Source: an uncultured Collinsella sp.
GTDB lineage: Bacteria > Actinomycetota > Coriobacteriia > Coriobacteriales > Coriobacteriaceae
Reading direction: 5' to 3'
NCBI GenBank assembly: GCA_900541185.1
Contig: UQIQ01000056.1
Coordinates: 1-13,381 of the forward strand
Length of the DNA stretch: 13,381 nt
Of this stretch, positions 7,558 to 13,381 are shown in pieces. Each line of letters begins with the position of its first letter. Positions within the stretch are counted from its first letter, which is position 1. The notes under the pieces were generated by a model. The model searched no databases. It was not told the origin of the DNA and saw only the letters and a program-made list of their open reading frames with translations. A program made the position numbers and the translations under genes.

Positions 7558-8685
7558 ATGCGCACAGCAAACACGCACAAAAACATGGCACGCTGCGCTG
7601 CTACGGCAACCCTCGCTTGTGTTTTGGGCTTGGGCCTCGCGGCTCCTGCCTACGCCGATACCGCATCCGACCTTGCCGCTGCTCGTACGAAGCTCGAGCA
7701 GATCGGTACCCAAACCCAGCAGATTTACGATGAGCTCGCCACGCAGACGCAGGCGCTCGATCAGACTGCCGGCGAGATCACGCAAAAGCAGCAGGAGATC
7801 GCCGATGGCCAGGCCAAGCTTTCCACCTACGTGGCAGGCGAGTACAAGACCGGTGGCCTGAGCCTACTTCAGGTTCTGACGGGCGTCGACGACCTGAGCG
7901 ATATGCTCAACCGTCTGTTCTACTACGGCAAAGTTTCCGATAAGCAGGCTCAGACCATTCAAGAGGTCAAGGAGCTTAAGCAGCAGCTCACCGATAAGCA
8001 GGCCGAGCAGGAAAAGAACGTCGCCGCCACGCAAAAGAAGGTCGACGAGCTTAACGCCCAGCAGGCTGAAGCCCAGAACGTCGTAAACTCCCTGGATTCG
8101 CAGCTGCAAGCCGAGCTTGCCGCAGAGGCCGAGGCCAACGCCGCGCTGCAGGCCGGCATCAACGCCAGCACCGCCGAGAAGGCCACGGTGAGCAACGAGA
8201 CTGCCGGTACGACCGAGAAGACCAACAACGGTGGCCAGACCAGCAATAACAACAACCAGGGCGGCAACACTCCGGCTCCTACGCCGGCACCTGCTCCGAC
8301 GCCGCAGCCCTCCACGCCCCCTCCAGCTCCGACGCCTTCTGCTCCGAGCCAGTCCGTCGACGGCGGTTCTGTTGTATCGCGTGCATACAGTAAGCTTGGT
8401 TGCGCTTATTCCTGGGGCGGAATTGGCCCGAACAGCTTCGACTGCTCTGGTTTTGTTAGCTATTGCCTCACTGGTCGCTATTGCCGCCTGGGCACCACGG
8501 GTACCTTTATGGGCTGGACGCGTGTGTCCGATCCGCAGCCCGGTGACGTTGTGGTCAACTCGTACCACACCGGCATTTACATCGGTGGTGGTCAGATGAT
8601 TCATGCTTCCGACTACAACACGGGTGTTATCATCAGCTCCGTTGCCGCCGGCATGAACAATAACTACATCTTCGTGCGCTACTAA
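7558..8685 (+). CDS. Secreted coiled-coil NlpC/P60 peptidoglycan hydrolase
   Basis: 375-residue exported cell-wall endopeptidase. A signal peptide covers residues 1-33 (basic start, hydrophobic core, cleavage likely at AYA/D). Residues about 35-200 are a long coiled coil rich in Gln, Ala, Glu and Lys, as in PcsB and RipA-type division hydrolases. About 200-262 is a low-complexity linker, first Asn/Gly/Thr-rich and then Pro/Ala/Thr repeats. The C-terminal NlpC/P60 domain has catalytic Cys296 in FDCSGFVSY, His337 in SYHTGIYIG and a third residue His349 in MIHAS, so the triad looks intact. It cleaves peptide stems of peptidoglycan; the coiled coil probably keeps it inactive until a divisome partner engages it. 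Ribosome-binding GGAAAGGAAG lies just upstream of 7558. A terminator follows at 8709. Confidence 0.93.
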   Translation: MRTANTHKNMARCAATATLACVLGLGLAAPAYADTASDLAAARTKLEQIGTQTQQIYDELATQTQALDQTAGEITQKQQEIADGQAKLSTYVAGEYKTGGLSLLQVLTGVDDLSDMLNRLFYYGKVSDKQAQTIQEVKELKQQLTDKQAEQEKNVAATQKKVDELNAQQAEAQNVVNSLDSQLQAELAAEAEANAALQAGINASTAEKATVSNETAGTTEKTNNGGQTSNNNNQGGNTPAPTPAPAPTPQPSTPPPAPTPSAPSQSVDGGSVVSRAYSKLGCAYSWGGIGPNSFDCSGFVSYCLTGRYCRLGTTGTFMGWTRVSDPQPGDVVVNSYHTGIYIGGGQMIHASDYNTGVIISSVAAGMNNNYIFVRY

Positions 8686-8708
8686 GTATTCAGATAAAGC
8701 AATCGGAT

Positions 8709-8747
8709 ATGGACCTCGTGGCTTTGAGTCATGGGGTCCATTCTTTT
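8709..8747 (+). terminator. Rho-independent terminator after the NlpC/P60 gene
   Basis: ATGGACC (8709-8715) pairs with GGTCCAT (8735-8741), and pairing with wobbles continues to a 14-15 bp stem with a 3-nt loop. TTCTTTT follows. It closes the transcript 24 nt after the stop. Confidence 0.85.
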
Positions 8748-8763
8748 ACCTTTCGTGCAGGTC

Positions 8764-8790
8764 GTTATCTAGTTTTGAATACTAGATAGC
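8764..8790 (+). promoter_or_regulatory. Operator-like motif, copy 1 (upstream of degV)
   Basis: 27-bp motif whose core is an inverted repeat TATCTAG (8766-8772) and CTAGATA (8782-8788) around TTTTGAATA. A second copy, 25/27 identical, lies at 10438-10464 upstream of the DUF1836 regulator gene. Here it ends just before the predicted -35 position, about -37 to -63 from the start of transcription, a place typical of an activator site. Confidence 0.65.
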
Positions 8791-8820
8791 GACCCAATCG
8801 GTCTGCAAGATGGCTATAAT
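8791..8820 (+). promoter_or_regulatory. Promoter of the DegV gene
   Basis: A consensus -10 TATAAT is at 8815-8820, 30 nt before the ATG at 8850. The -35 region (GACCCA at 8791-8796 or an overlapping hexamer) is poor, which fits a promoter that needs help from a protein bound at the adjacent motif. Confidence 0.65.
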
Positions 8821-8849
8821 TGTTAGGGAACAATTAGAAAGGACCCTCT

Positions 8850-9716
8850 ATGAGCTGGGCACTTATCTCCGATTCAAGCTGCAACCTCCGCGATTGGCAA
8901 CCGACCGCGCCCCATACCACCTTTTCATTTGCGCCCCTCAAAATTCGAGTGGGGGAGCGTGAATTCGTCGATGACCTTTCGCTTGATGTTCATGAGCTCA
9001 ACTGCGCTGTTCAGGCGGAGACGAACGCTTCTTCGAGCGCTTGTCCCAGCGTAGGGGAGTGGGCCGAGCTCTTCAAATTGGCAGACAAGACCATCTGCAT
9101 GCCGATCTCTGAGGGCGTGTCGGGCAGCTACAACGCGGCAGCCACGGCTCGCGATATGGTTCTTGCCGAGGAACCGGACCGACAGATTCATCTAGTCAAT
9201 TCACGCGCAGCTGGCGGCAAAATGGACCTCATTTTCCTGCTGTTCGACCGCTATCTTGCAAGCAACCCGGATGTCTCATTCGAGGATGCTTGCGCATACT
9301 TCGATAGTCTTGAACAGAACAGCAAAATCCTCTTCAGTTTGTGCAATTACGAAAACCTCGCCAAAGCCGGACGTATCCCTAAGGCAGCCGGCGTCATTGC
9401 CAACAAGCTCAATATCCGCATTTTGGGCACGGCGAGCGAGGCCGGTAAAATCGAACTCGTCGGGCACACGCGTGGCGAAAAGAAGATGCTCAACAAGATC
9501 ATCGATACCATGGAAGCCGAGGGTTTTACGGGCGGCGAGGTCGTCATCGATCACGTTGAGAACGAAGCTGGAGCCCAGGCGCTTACTGACCGCATAGTCG
9601 AGCATTGGCCCGGCTCCAAAACCATCATCATGCCCTGTAACGGGCTAGATTCATACTATGCCGAAATGCATGGGCTCATTATCGGCTACGGCATGGGCGT
9701 GGCTTCGGGCAAATAA
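8850..9716 (+). CDS. DegV-family fatty-acid-binding protein
   Basis: 288-residue soluble protein of the DegV/FakB family, which binds a single fatty acid and presents it to a kinase (FakA) for phosphorylation and lipid synthesis. Family marks in order: N-terminal WALISDSSCNL (usual form TDSTxDL), GEREFVDD, the loop PISEGVSGSYNAA (usual SSGLSGTY), HLVNSRAAGGKMDLI, AKAGRIPKAAGVIANKLNIRILGTASEAGKIELVGHTRGEKK and a C-terminal IIGYGMGVA. Length is normal. No FakA-type kinase gene is in the window. AAAGGA at 8838-8843 gives 6-nt spacing to the ATG. It is a single-gene transcript between terminators at 8709 and 9736, probably controlled through the motif at 8764-8790. Confidence 0.9.
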   Translation: MSWALISDSSCNLRDWQPTAPHTTFSFAPLKIRVGEREFVDDLSLDVHELNCAVQAETNASSSACPSVGEWAELFKLADKTICMPISEGVSGSYNAAATARDMVLAEEPDRQIHLVNSRAAGGKMDLIFLLFDRYLASNPDVSFEDACAYFDSLEQNSKILFSLCNYENLAKAGRIPKAAGVIANKLNIRILGTASEAGKIELVGHTRGEKKMLNKIIDTMEAEGFTGGEVVIDHVENEAGAQALTDRIVEHWPGSKTIIMPCNGLDSYYAEMHGLIIGYGMGVASGK

Positions 9717-9735
9717 AGTCCAATCAAGCAAAAAT

Positions 9736-9780
9736 ACGGGCGGTACAAAGCGACAGATGGCTCTTTGTACCGCCCGTTTT
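9736..9780. terminator. Bidirectional terminator between DegV and DUF1836 genes
   Basis: A perfect 15-bp stem: ACGGGCGGTACAAAG (9736-9750) pairs with CTTTGTACCGCCCGT (9763-9777) around a 12-nt loop. Runs of A on the left and T on the right allow use from both strands, as expected between convergent genes. Confidence 0.92.
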
Positions 9781-9789
9781 ATACGTCGG

Positions 9790-10401
9790 CTAGCTATTAA
9801 ACCCGTTGAACTTGAGATAGCTCATCAAGTAAGCCTTCGAAACGAAGGACGATACCGCGCTACGCACAAGCAGCGACTCACGCGTTACCTGATGCGCCGT
9901 ATCGGGCACGGGAGTCTGCTCGACGGAAAACGCCGCACGAATCGATGCCTCGAGCTGATCGACCACATAATCAAAGGCCGTCGGGGCATCGTAGCTCAAA
10001 CGCTGAATGTTAAAGAGTGCCTGTACCGCAGCAATAGGTAGCACCTGTTTAAAGATGCAGATAGCGATCAGGCGGGCAATCTGCTCACGGCCATATTGCT
10101 TTTTGACCGGAGCAGGCACCAGACCGACCTTCACGTAGTTATTAATCATCGATGGCGTAATGACAGGCTGCTCAACGCAAATGGACAGCGGCTCCATCCA
10201 CAGCGCAACATACTCAATAACCTGGTCGCGGTAGAGCGTCACATTGGGCAACTGGTTATAGCGCGGCAGACTCAACGTATTTAATTTGCGCACGATATCG
10301 GACTGAATAAATGCATCGGGCAGCACAGTGGGCTGAATATCCTCAGGCTTAATGCTGACCGACGAATCGGACATCGGAATAACGCGTTTGGCGTGGTTCA
10401 T
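9790..10401 (-). CDS. DUF1836-domain putative transcriptional regulator
   Basis: 203-residue protein of the DUF1836 family, whose central part resembles a MerR-type helix-turn-helix: PVITPSMINNYVKVGLVPAP followed by KKQYGREQIARLIAICIFKQVLPIAAVQALF (about 79-130). No effector domain is recognisable; the C-terminal 70 residues look helical. ATG at 10401 has GGAGG (10408-10412) at 6-nt spacing; a second ATG nine codons on is possible but lacks such a site. The gene runs convergent to degV and ends 10 nt from the shared terminator. The 27-bp motif over its own promoter and the same motif before degV suggest self-control and control of degV. Its DNA target and signal are unknown. Confidence 0.82.
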   Translation of the reverse strand: MNHAKRVIPMSDSSVSIKPEDIQPTVLPDAFIQSDIVRKLNTLSLPRYNQLPNVTLYRDQVIEYVALWMEPLSICVEQPVITPSMINNYVKVGLVPAPVKKQYGREQIARLIAICIFKQVLPIAAVQALFNIQRLSYDAPTAFDYVVDQLEASIRAAFSVEQTPVPDTAHQVTRESLLVRSAVSSFVSKAYLMSYLKFNGFNS

Positions 10402-10425
10402 AAGGATCCTCCGTTCATTAGCTAT

Positions 10426-10464
10426 ATTGTATTCTAGGTTATCTAGTTTTGCATACTATATAGC
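10426..10464 (-). promoter_or_regulatory. Promoter of the DUF1836 gene with operator-like motif, copy 2
   Basis: On the minus strand TACAAT (10431-10426) is a good -10, 24 nt before the start codon. The 27-bp motif (10438-10464) begins 6 bp upstream of it and covers the -35 region, about -19 to -45. It has TATCTAG at 10440-10446 and CTATATA at 10456-10462, so the second arm carries one change relative to copy 1. This placement would suit repression or MerR-like distortion of the promoter. Confidence 0.6.
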
Positions 10465-10473
10465 AGGAAAGTA

Positions 10474-10520
10474 AAAGTGATTGGACAGCACATTGATGCA
10501 CCGTCCAACCACTTTGTTTT
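10474..10520 (-). terminator. Terminator after trxB
   Basis: AAAGTGATTGGAC (10474-10486) pairs with GTCCAACCACTTT (10503-10515) with one A-C mismatch and a 16-nt loop. On the minus strand the hairpin is followed by TTTACTTT, so it can stop trxB transcripts before they enter the DUF1836 gene. The plus side also has GTTTT. Confidence 0.75.
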
Positions 10521-10556
10521 AAAGATAGCAACTTTACATAAGATATATTATCGTAC

Positions 10557-11495
10557 TTAACCGCGGAGAAACGCGTATGCGCTCGTTGCTGCTATGGCTC
10601 CGTCAGAAACGGCGGTCACAACCTGACGTAAGCGTTTGGAACGGATGTCGCCAGCAGCAAATAGACCTGGCGTGCGGGTCGCCATGGATTCATCAGTCAG
10701 AATGCCGCCATCAGGCGCCAGATCGACTAGATGCTCAACAAGCTCGGTATGGGGTTGCGTGCCGGTAAAGACAAAAATGCCAAACGAGCCAGGCTCAAAT
10801 GACTCGGTATGAATTTCCCCGGATGCATTGTCCTTAAAGGCAATCGTCGTTGGCATCGCTTCACCAGAAAGTTCAACAATACTAGTTTGGTACCTAACTG
10901 TAATATTGTCCTTTTCGAGTACTTTCTGAACAACACCATCAGGTGCACGGAACTGATCGCGACGCAGCACGATGGTCACACTGCTGGCGATATCTGACAG
11001 GAACAGAGCTTCCTCGCAGGCAGCATTGCCGCCGCCGATGACAAAGACCCGTTTGCCGCGGAAGAACATGCCGTCACATGTTGCGCAATATGAAACGCCA
11101 CGACCGCGATACGTATCCTCGCCAGCGAAACCTGCCGGACGCGGCGTGGCACCCATGCAAGCGATAACGCTCGAGGCCAGCGTATCGCCCATATCGTGAT
11201 GCACCGTAAACAGCGCTGCATCGGCATCGTAATCGATACCCGTAACCATGCTCCATGCGACCTGTGCTCCCAGGCCCTCTGCATGCTGCTGAAAACGCTC
11301 GCCGAGTTCGGCGCCACTCAAGAGCGGAATGCCCGGATAGTTCTCGACTTCATTGGTCGTGGCGATCTGTCCGCCCGACATGCCCTGCTCAATCACAGTC
11401 GTCGTCAGGTTGGCACGCGCAGCGTAAATGGCGGCAGCATAGCCCGCGGGGCCTCCACCGATAATCGCAACATCAATCGGCTGATCGGTAGTCAT
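10557..11495 (-). CDS. trxB: Thioredoxin-disulfide reductase
   Basis: 312-residue flavoenzyme that reduces thioredoxin with NADPH. The N-terminal FAD site is GGGPAG (13-18), the redox-active pair is Cys137 and Cys140 in SYCATCDG, the NADPH site reads VIGGGNAACEEA with LRRDQFRA after it, and the second FAD motif is GLFAAGDIRSK near the C-terminus. Length is typical (about 310). The frame is open to an ATG at 11570, but the start is placed at 11495 because GAGAGG (11503-11508) lies 7 nt upstream and the protein then begins MTTDQPIDVAIIGGG as family members do. It is divergent from the glycosyltransferase gene. No thioredoxin gene is in the window. Confidence 0.95.
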   Translation of the reverse strand: MTTDQPIDVAIIGGGPAGYAAAIYAARANLTTTVIEQGMSGGQIATTNEVENYPGIPLLSGAELGERFQQHAEGLGAQVAWSMVTGIDYDADAALFTVHHDMGDTLASSVIACMGATPRPAGFAGEDTYRGRGVSYCATCDGMFFRGKRVFVIGGGNAACEEALFLSDIASSVTIVLRRDQFRAPDGVVQKVLEKDNITVRYQTSIVELSGEAMPTTIAFKDNASGEIHTESFEPGSFGIFVFTGTQPHTELVEHLVDLAPDGGILTDESMATRTPGLFAAGDIRSKRLRQVVTAVSDGAIAATSAYAFLRG

Positions 11496-11612
11496 GGAAT
11501 ATCCTCTCGTCGATACATTGACGTTCTTTGCGCTCATACCCAAATTTACGTGAACATGACACTCATGCACTACAATGTTAAATCGCGTAACAAAGCTGAA
11601 GGGGAGTTATCG
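11496..11612 (+). promoter_or_regulatory. Divergent promoter region, trxB / glycosyltransferase
   Basis: 117 nt between divergent genes. On the plus strand TACAAT (11571-11576) is a plausible -10 for the glycosyltransferase, 37 nt before its ATG, with no strong -35. On the minus strand TATGAG near 11535, with TGTCA-like sequence about 18 bp upstream, is a weak candidate for trxB. No clear operator seen. Confidence 0.4.
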
Positions 11613-12914
11613 ATGGATCAAACGCAGACGGGCAATAGTGCTCCCCTGCCCATGCAAGCCACTCCCCAACAGGAGCAAATGACCGTTTTACCTGCACAAA
11701 AACCCCTGGTAACCATTGTGCACGCATCGGTTGGATCGGGCCACAAAGCCGCCGCCAACGCGATTGCACAAGCATTTGACCTTATCCGCGGCACCGAGGG
11801 AATCCCTGAGGATATTGAAATTGAAGTCCTGGATATCCTTGATTTTGGACGTATTAAATTCGACGGCAATAAGACCGCGGCTTCTTTTACGGGAGCCACA
11901 CGCCCCATTTACGACCTGACCTGGCGATATACGCTTACGGGACATCTTCTCTGGGGTGGCGGCACGGCATGGTCACGTATTATGTTCCCTGCCTTCAACG
12001 AATATGTCCGCACCCGCAGGCCCATAGCCGTGGTTGCAACACACATTACGGCAGCCAACGTCGCTGTGGGCGCCCGCGTAATTACGGGTATCGATTATCC
12101 GGTCATCTGCGTACCAACAGACTATGAAGTCGAAGGCTTTTGGCCCCACAAGGACACTGACCTGTTCTGCGTGGCCAACGAGTTTATGGCCGAAACGCTG
12201 CGCCCGCGCAAAGTTCCCGAGTCAAAGATCCGCATAACGGGCATCCCCATCCGAGCCGGTTTCGATTCAAATTACAAACGAGAAGATGAGCTCAGCAAGT
12301 TCAATCTCCCCATAGACAAAACCGTCGTATTGGTGATGGCCGGCGCCAGTTTGCCCCAACCATACGTGCGTTTCCGTGCCGCGATGGACCACACGCTCCC
12401 CTTCTTACGCAGCTTTGAGGACATGCACTTTGTCTTTTTACCGGGCAAGGATAAGGAATACGCCAACCGACTCAAAACACTCTTCGACGCCATGAAGCTC
12501 GACAACGTGACGGTACTGGACTACGTAGATGACATGGCGGCCCTCATGCACGGCTGCGACCTGGCAATCCTCAAATCGGGCGGGCTCACCGTCACCGAGT
12601 GCCTGTGCGCGCATCTGCCGATGATCCTACTGGGCAAATCATACGGTCAGGAAAAGGCCAACACCACGATGCTCACCGGCATGGGCGCCAGCATGCATGT
12701 CACCACCGCACGAGAACTCATCGTAACCCTACGTCACTTGCACGACCATCCCGAATCACTCAAAGCCCTACTCATCAACGGCGAAGTACTACGCCGCCCT
12801 CACGCTGCCAAAGACATCGCCATCGCAACCATGGAGCTCGTAGGCAAGCCCCAAAAGCGCAAACGAGCCTTCTGCCGCTTCTACTGGGGCGGAAAACCTG
12901 CTCATATCAGGTAG
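11613..12914 (+). CDS. MGDG synthase/UgtP-type glycolipid glycosyltransferase
   Basis: 433-residue GT28-like enzyme, probably adding sugar from a UDP-sugar to diacylglycerol on the inner membrane face. The N-terminal hallmark HASVGSGHK (His37 to Lys45) is the MGDG-synthase lipid-acceptor motif. The second Rossmann half begins VLVMAGASL and contains LDYVDDMAALMHGCDLAILKSGGLTVTECLCAHLPMIL, with the nucleotide-sugar site around Gly323 to Glu329. There are no transmembrane segments, in line with a peripheral membrane protein. The frame is open from 11196, but AAGGGGAG directly upstream marks ATG 11613 as start; residues 1-30 are Gln/Pro-rich and poorly ordered. Product (glucolipid or galactolipid, mono or processive) cannot be told from sequence. 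The basic tail ends QKRKRAFCRFYWGGKPAHIR. A hairpin repeat starts 11 nt after the stop. Confidence 0.88.
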   Translation: MDQTQTGNSAPLPMQATPQQEQMTVLPAQKPLVTIVHASVGSGHKAAANAIAQAFDLIRGTEGIPEDIEIEVLDILDFGRIKFDGNKTAASFTGATRPIYDLTWRYTLTGHLLWGGGTAWSRIMFPAFNEYVRTRRPIAVVATHITAANVAVGARVITGIDYPVICVPTDYEVEGFWPHKDTDLFCVANEFMAETLRPRKVPESKIRITGIPIRAGFDSNYKREDELSKFNLPIDKTVVLVMAGASLPQPYVRFRAAMDHTLPFLRSFEDMHFVFLPGKDKEYANRLKTLFDAMKLDNVTVLDYVDDMAALMHGCDLAILKSGGLTVTECLCAHLPMILLGKSYGQEKANTTMLTGMGASMHVTTARELIVTLRHLHDHPESLKALLINGEVLRRPHAAKDIAIATMELVGKPQKRKRAFCRFYWGGKPAHIR

Positions 12915-12925
12915 ACGAAAGTCCG

Positions 12926-13027
12926 CTGTTCAGCGGGAGCCGCCCATATATCATTCCATGCTCAAACATTCTCGCTGCGCTGCGAAACTGCGCGTGGAAC
13001 GATATATGGGCGGCTCCCGCTGAACAG
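12926..13027 (+). repeat. Constant-loop hairpin element, copy A
   Basis: Arms of 33 bp (12926-12958 and 12995-13027) pair at 32 of 33 positions around a 36-nt loop (12959-12994) that starts TGCTCAAACATTCTCGCT and ends GCGAAACTGCGCG. The single mismatch is A-C, six bases from the loop. The same loop recurs in copy B in opposite orientation. No T-run follows, so it is not an ordinary terminator for the glycosyltransferase gene. I see no gene in 12915-13334. Confidence 0.9.
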
Positions 13028-13105
13028 CTACGTTTACTTACTAGCAGCTACTTCGGTATCCCCTCCATTAGAACCTGCAAAGGTAAAACAGGAAAATATA
13101 AATAG

Positions 13106-13154
13106 AGTTAGCCGATGCGACAAAGGAGGCATCCCTTTATCGCATCGGCTAACT
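13106..13154. terminator. Strong hairpin between the repeat copies, terminator-like
   Basis: AGTTAGCCGATGCGA (13106-13120) pairs perfectly with TCGCATCGGCTAACT (13140-13154). Inside, AAAGG pairs with CCTTT around AGGCATC after one C-A mismatch, giving a hairpin of about 20 pairs. The T-rich stretch ATTGTTTT comes only at 13161-13168, so termination is plausible but not classical. The upper stem exposes AAAGGAGG, a perfect Shine-Dalgarno-like string, with no start codon after it. Confidence 0.55.
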
Positions 13155-13185
13155 AGAAAGATTGTTTTATGTCAAGCATGTAGCC

Positions 13186-13283
13186 CTTTCGCCTGAGCCC
13201 CATACATATCGTCCCGCGCGCAGTTTCGCAGTGAAGCGAGAATGTTTGAGCACGGGATGATATGTATGGGGCTCAGGCGAAAG
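13186..13283 (-). repeat. Constant-loop hairpin element, copy B (inverted)
   Basis: Arms of 31 bp (13186-13216 and 13253-13283) pair at 30 of 31 positions around a 36-nt loop (13217-13252). The reverse complement of this loop matches the loop of copy A at 34 of 36 positions. The stem sequence differs from copy A but aligns with it near the loop, and the only mismatch is again A-C at the same place. Confidence 0.9.
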
Positions 13284-13300
13284 CGGGATCCGTGCGCCCC

Positions 13301-13334
13301 TGCGAAGCGAGAATGTTTGAGCATGGAATGATAT
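13301..13334 (-). repeat. Constant-loop hairpin element, copy C (partial)
   Basis: On the minus strand the sequence ATATCATTCCA (13334-13324) followed by 23 nt of the loop (13323-13301, ending TTCGCA) repeats copy A, with 29 identical bases in a row. Upstream of 13301 it departs from the loop and runs into copy B after 17 nt. The other side is cut by the adapter, so it is unclear whether the element itself is truncated. Confidence 0.75.
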
Positions 13335-13381
13335 CTGTCTCTTATACACATCTCCGAGCCCACGAGACTCGACGTCATCTC
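13335..13381 (-). other. Nextera i7 adapter remnant (contig end)
   Basis: CTGTCTCTTATACACATCT starting at 13335 is the inverted Tn5 mosaic end, followed by CCGAGCCCACGAGAC of the read-2 arm to 13368, an 8-nt index TCGACGTC (13369-13376) and ATCTC, the start of the Illumina P7 side. This is library sequence. Minus-strand translation gives the known contaminant string SLVGSEMCIRDR. Confidence 0.97.

Noticed and set aside
7864..8604. 246-codon minus-strand frame within the NlpC/P60 gene
   Set aside because: Antisense shadow of the coiled coil and catalytic domain, which have a signal peptide and intact catalytic residues on the plus strand.
11196..11612. N-terminal extension of the glycosyltransferase frame
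   Set aside because: It is antisense to trxB; the ribosome-binding site and family-like start are at 11613.
12599..13105. 168-codon plus-strand frame running out of the glycosyltransferase into the hairpin repeat
   Set aside because: Its first part is an alternative frame of the glycosyltransferase and its tail is translated repeat sequence (the same string appears from copy B).
12926..13334. CRISPR array
   Set aside because: Copies are inverted relative to each other, unevenly spaced, and each is a hairpin with long arms; there are no regular repeats and spacers and no cas genes.

Overview
The window looks like one complete short-read contig from a gut-type actinobacterium, most plausibly class Coriobacteriia (Collinsella or a relative). 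Supporting signs are the gene pair of a GarA/OdhI-type FHA protein followed by an FtsR-type MerR regulator, the moderate GC of the right two thirds, and the mix of DegV, DUF1836, NlpC/P60 and processive glycolipid-synthase genes. The genus is an inference, not something proven here. Both ends carry untrimmed Illumina Nextera adapter (1-27 and 13335-13381, the latter with an i7 index and the start of the flow-cell arm). Anything that crosses these ends is artificial, and the contig is not circular.

Left block (28-4478, minus strand, roughly 70% GC or more in the stretches I counted): a six-gene operon read right to left. It encodes a lantibiotic-protection ABC ATPase (LanF/MutF type, with an E-loop), two permeases (MutE type and MutG type), a 62-residue membrane peptide, an OmpR-family response regulator and a sensor histidine kinase cut off by the contig edge. 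Overlapping stops and starts (ATGA, TGATG, 8-nt overlap) show tight translational coupling. No lantibiotic precursor or modification gene is present, so this looks like a stand-alone sense-and-resist module of the CprABC-CprRK / LanFEG-LanRK type. Its base composition is sharply higher than that of the rest of the contig, which suggests acquisition by transfer or, less likely, an assembly join.

Junction (4479-4866): a gene-free stretch where GC falls. It holds possible regulator half-sites, a 57-bp imperfect palindrome, and a promoter whose -35 box sits inside one arm of a perfect 13-bp inverted repeat.

Middle block (4867-8685, plus strand, roughly 57% GC): a CDP-alcohol phosphatidyltransferase (PgsA-like), a GarA-like FHA protein that keeps the N-terminal phospho-threonine switch motif, an FtsR-like MerR regulator, adenine phosphoribosyltransferase (apt) and a secreted coiled-coil NlpC/P60 peptidoglycan hydrolase, closed by a strong terminator. 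The themes are membrane lipid, cell division and wall remodelling, and nucleotide salvage.

Right block (8764-12914): a DegV fatty-acid-binding protein and a convergent DUF1836 regulator share a bidirectional terminator. They also share a 27-bp operator-like motif (25/27 identical) upstream of each promoter, which suggests that the DUF1836 protein controls both. Next come thioredoxin reductase (trxB, minus) and a divergent MGDG-synthase/UgtP-type glycolipid glycosyltransferase (plus).

Right tail (12915-13334): no gene. It holds two full copies and one truncated copy of a hairpin element: 31-33 bp stems around an almost constant 36-nt loop. The stems differ between copies but stay paired through compensatory changes, and they keep one A-C mismatch at the same place. 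This is the most intriguing unexplained structure in the window. A separate strong hairpin lies between the copies.
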